Part shown: positions 61,795 to 64,000 of the stretch, piece after piece | How the letters are laid out: each line of letters begins with the position of its first letter | How positions within the stretch are numbered: position 1 is the first letter of the stretch | Notes under the pieces: model-generated | What the model saw: only the letters and a program-made list of their open reading frames with translations | Told to the model about the DNA's origin: nothing | Database searches by the model: none | Source: Dorea sp. AF36-15AT | GTDB lineage: Bacteria; Bacillota; Clostridia; Lachnospirales; Lachnospiraceae | Length of the DNA stretch: 64,000 nt | Direction of reading: 5' to 3' | NCBI RefSeq assembly: GCF_003477705.1 | Contig: NZ_QUDV01000003.1 | Location: 62,001 to 126,000, forward strand | Made by a program: the position numbers and the translations under genes

Positions 61795-62565
61795 TTATTC
61801 TAATATCTTTCCATCGATTGAGAATGTCACAACCTGCCACGGGATGAATTTGCCACTATTCTTCAATGCGGTGATAGCAGCCTGCTCCAGTCCGCCGCAG
61901 CATGGCACTTCCATGCGGAGCACGGTGACACTCTTAATATCATTTCCGGCAATGATCTCTGTCAGTTTTTCGCTGTAATCAACGGCATCCAGCTTCGGAC
62001 ATCCGATGATCGTGATCTTGCCCTTCATGAATTCCTGATGCACATTGGCGTAAGCGTATGCGGTGCAGTCTGCCGCGATCAGGAGTTTAGCTCCGTCGAA
62101 GTAAGGTGCGTGTGTCGGGACCAGTTTGATCTGGCATGGCCACTGGCCAAGCTGAGAGGTCAGCGGAGCAGCCGGTGTGGATGTCCCATTGTCAGTTTCT
62201 GTGGATGTCTCACTGGCAGAGACTTCCGTGTGCAGGGTACGCATTCTGGAGCCGGGACATCCGGAGAATACAGGCTTGGTAGCAGGTGCTGACTGCGTGT
62301 TTGTCTGGACGGTAGCCTTTTCCTGCTTTGCTTTCTGGTTGGCGAGCACGGCAGCTTCATCATATGCCGCGGCTTCTCGTTCTACAAATGTGATGGCGCC
62401 GGTCGGACAGGTCGGCAGACAGTCGCCCAGCCCGTCGCAGTAATCATCTCGCAGGAGTTTTGCCTTTCCATCAACCATGCCAATAGCGCTTTCGTGACAG
62501 GCATCTGCGCAGGCTCCGCATCCATTGCATTTCTCTTCGTCTATATGAATAATTCTTCTGATCAT
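61795..62565 (-). CDS. 2[4Fe-4S] ferredoxin-like protein with C-terminal domain
   Basis: 256 residues. N-terminal ferredoxin with CNGCGACADAC and CDGLGDCLPTC sites, a low-complexity Ala/Thr linker (about 75-130), then a ~120-residue domain with GCPKLDA and PCCGG Cys motifs. Similar proteins are annotated as iron-sulfur-binding proteins in anaerobes; exact partner unknown. Divergent from a Crp/Fnr gene, which likely regulates it. Confidence 0.85.
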   Translation of the reverse strand: MIRRIIHIDEEKCNGCGACADACHESAIGMVDGKAKLLRDDYCDGLGDCLPTCPTGAITFVEREAAAYDEAAVLANQKAKQEKATVQTNTQSAPATKPVFSGCPGSRMRTLHTEVSASETSTETDNGTSTPAAPLTSQLGQWPCQIKLVPTHAPYFDGAKLLIAADCTAYAYANVHQEFMKGKITIIGCPKLDAVDYSEKLTEIIAGNDIKSVTVLRMEVPCCGGLEQAAITALKNSGKFIPWQVVTFSIDGKILE

Positions 62566-62589
62566 AAGTGATTCCTCCTAATATTAATC

Positions 62590-62618
62590 TTGTGTTACTG
62601 GACTTAGTTTATTATAAT
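62590..62618 (+). promoter_or_regulatory. Promoter of the second Crp/Fnr gene
   Basis: TTGTGT (62590-62595), 17-bp spacer and TATAAT (62613-62618). Confidence 0.6.
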
Positions 62619-62633
62619 GAAAATGAAAAATCG

Positions 62634-62647
62634 GTGGTTATAACCAC
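62634..62647. promoter_or_regulatory. Perfect 14-bp palindrome, candidate Crp/Fnr operator
   Basis: GTGGTTATAACCAC lies about 10-23 nt after the predicted transcript start and 15 nt before the ATG, a position suited to autorepression. Confidence 0.5.
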
Positions 62648-62662
62648 GAAAGGGGACGGAAT

Positions 62663-63316
62663 ATGAATGATATTGCGAATCCGTTATTCCGGGGCGTGAG
62701 CGATGCAGAATGGAAAGAAATGGAAGAGATGAATTGTCTGTGGGAGACAGAGTATCGGAAGAATGAGCGAATCTGTCAGATGGGAAATGTGATACACGAA
62801 CTGGGGGTCGTGACGAAAGGTCGTGTCCATATTGAGACCGTAGATCCATGGGGGAATAAAAGTATCCTGAGTGAAGTGGGAGAAGGCGAAGTGTTTGCGG
62901 AGACGTATGCGTTCTGTGAGGAACCGATGATGGTGGAAGTGTCTGCGGCTGATGATACGAATGTACTCTGGCTGGATGTCCGCTGGATTCTAACAAATAC
63001 AGGAAGCGGTTGGCAGGAGAAGATTCAGAAGAATATGCTGCAGATTTCGCTGCGGAAGAATCTGATCTTATCCCAGCGCATTTTCTGTACGACGCCGAAG
63101 ACGATCAGAGAGCGTGTGCTTACGTATCTGACGGCGCAGTCATTGAAAGCGGACGGTGAGATTTTCGAGATTCCGTTTAACAGGCAGCAGATGGCAGAAT
63201 ATCTGAATCTGGATCGAAGCGCCCTGTCAAAAGAACTTGGAAAAATGAAACAGGAAGGTATCTTGGATTTTCATAAGAATATGTTCCGGATTTTGAAGAA
63301 AGGATCGGTGGAGTGA
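62663..63316 (+). CDS. Crp/Fnr-family regulator, ferredoxin neighbour
   Basis: 217 residues. N-terminal sensor barrel (ELGVVTKGRVHIETVD; EGEVFAETYAF), long dimer helix and C-terminal HTH (NRQQMAEYLNLDRSALSKELGKMKQEGIL). No cluster-binding Cys set at the N-terminus, so it is not an Fnr oxygen sensor; a small-molecule or haem signal is possible. Stop overlaps the next ATG. Confidence 0.9.
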   Translation: MNDIANPLFRGVSDAEWKEMEEMNCLWETEYRKNERICQMGNVIHELGVVTKGRVHIETVDPWGNKSILSEVGEGEVFAETYAFCEEPMMVEVSAADDTNVLWLDVRWILTNTGSGWQEKIQKNMLQISLRKNLILSQRIFCTTPKTIRERVLTYLTAQSLKADGEIFEIPFNRQQMAEYLNLDRSALSKELGKMKQEGILDFHKNMFRILKKGSVE

Positions 63317-63954
63317 TGAAAACAATTCTTTGTTATGGTGATTCTAATACGTATGGTTATAATCCTGTGACTGGCGGCAGATGGCCGGAGGACATTCGCT
63401 GGACAGGACGGTTACAGCAACTTTTGGGAGACGAGTATAAAGTAATCGAAGAAGGATGTAACGGAAGAACTACGATGTATAAGGCGCCGGGAGAGGGATG
63501 GAAGAGCGGCCTGGAATATCTCAAGCCATGCCTGAATTCCCACAAGCCGGTCGATGCAGTGGTGATGATGCTTGGAACCAATGACCTGAAGATGGACTTT
63601 GGACTTTGTACGGAAGAGATCGCAGCAGGTGCGGAGAGACTGGTGAAGGAGATCTGTGATTTTGCAGCAGAGAAGCAGAAGTTCTGCCCGAAGATCATAT
63701 TGATGTCACCGCCGGAGATTGGGGAAAATATCAGCAAGCTGACATTCGGAGATCATTTTGATGACAGCGCGATAACAAGATCTAAAGAATTTCCGGCCTG
63801 CTACAAGGCAGTAGCTGACCGGAATGGATGTATTTTCCTGGATGCGGCACAGGCAGCCAAGCCATCCGAAGAGGATGCGCTGCATCTGATGCCGGAAGAA
63901 CATAAAAGCTTAGCAGAATCAGTTTATGCCTGCATTAAGAAGAATCAGATTTAA
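63316..63954 (+). CDS. GDSL/SGNH-family hydrolase
   Basis: 212 residues. Block I CYGDSNTYGYNP with the catalytic Ser, block III MLGTNDLK, and a C-terminal DALHLMPEEH block V with Asp and His. Likely an esterase for small acylated substrates. ATG overlaps the upstream stop (ATGA), so it is coupled to the regulator. Confidence 0.9.
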   Translation: MKTILCYGDSNTYGYNPVTGGRWPEDIRWTGRLQQLLGDEYKVIEEGCNGRTTMYKAPGEGWKSGLEYLKPCLNSHKPVDAVVMMLGTNDLKMDFGLCTEEIAAGAERLVKEICDFAAEKQKFCPKIILMSPPEIGENISKLTFGDHFDDSAITRSKEFPACYKAVADRNGCIFLDAAQAAKPSEEDALHLMPEEHKSLAESVYACIKKNQI

Positions 63955-64000
63955 AGTTCGATGATGACCGGTTTGTGCTTCGTGAAAGGCAGGAACCGGT
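63951..64000 (-). CDS. Possible 3' end of a gene entering from the right
   Basis: On the minus strand a frame open to the right edge ends RFLPFTKHKPVIIEL then TAA at 63951-63953, overlapping the hydrolase stop. Too short to name. Confidence 0.3.
   Translation of the reverse strand, partial: RFLPFTKHKPVIIEL

Noticed and set aside
61694..61978. 94-codon plus-strand frame opposite the ferredoxin gene
   Set aside because: It runs through the ferredoxin terminator and into the antisense of a clear gene.
1..64000. CRISPR arrays, tRNA/rRNA genes, transposases or prophage
   Set aside because: No regularly spaced direct repeats, cloverleaf sequences, transposase motifs or phage structural genes were found by reading.

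Overview
This window looks like a chromosomal piece of a Gram-positive, low-to-moderate GC, obligately anaerobic member of the Clostridia, most likely Lachnospiraceae (Dorea/Blautia-like gut bacteria). The grounds are spoVG, a Spo0A-type DNA-binding domain, DnaD/DnaI-type primosome genes, ECF S-components (QueT, RibU), an [FeFe] hydrogenase, a glycyl radical enzyme, VanR/VanS-type regulators, strong Shine-Dalgarno sites and many intrinsic terminators. The genus is an inference. No rRNA, tRNA, CRISPR array, insertion sequence or prophage was seen.

Layout. 1-5.7 kb: end of a pilin-like surface protein, a two-gene NuoF/GltD-like flavoprotein plus [FeFe] hydrogenase unit, an orphan Spo0A effector domain and a GH25 lysozyme fragment. 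5.7-12.8 kb: two-component system, methyltransferase and a large anchored protein. 12.8-18.4 kb: queT with a probable preQ1 riboswitch, two type I toxin-antitoxin loci (one decayed), a thioesterase, a truncated rtcB behind a structured leader, and small conserved proteins. 18.4-26.3 kb: a molybdenum island (ModE-like regulator, MoeA-like, XdhC, MoaA, MOSC-MogA fusion, ModA, ModB, MoaC, ModC). 26.4-34 kb: an AT-rich Schlafen/AlbA regulator, asnS, a VanRS-like pair overlapping an SbcD/SbcC-like pair, and spoVG. 34.3-39.9 kb: housekeeping genes murC, dnaD-like, dnaI-like, prs and an RluA-type pseudouridine synthase, with a DnaA-box cluster before dnaD.

40.2-51 kb is the most unusual metabolic region. 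A ribose-type ABC transporter and a PfkB kinase are followed by two ADP-ribosylglycohydrolase paralogues (the second has lost metal ligands), a divergent PsuG-like C-glycosidase, a glycyl radical enzyme without a neighbouring activase, a URO-D-fold protein and an isochorismatase-fold hydrolase. I read it as a candidate uptake and dismantling route for a ribosylated or nucleoside-like compound; this is inference from families and order.

51-64 kb: nitroreductase, rhodanese-ThiF protein behind a pseudoknot-like leader, PAP2 phosphatase, ThrE exporter preceded by a 79-nt near-perfect hairpin, FMN riboswitch with ribU, a degenerate sigma-like protein, a third and intact type I toxin-antitoxin locus, a decayed hydrolase behind a MerR-like dyad, and an oxygen/redox-stress block (hemerythrin, flavoprotein-rubredoxin, rubredoxin, ferredoxin, two Crp/Fnr regulators), then a GDSL hydrolase.
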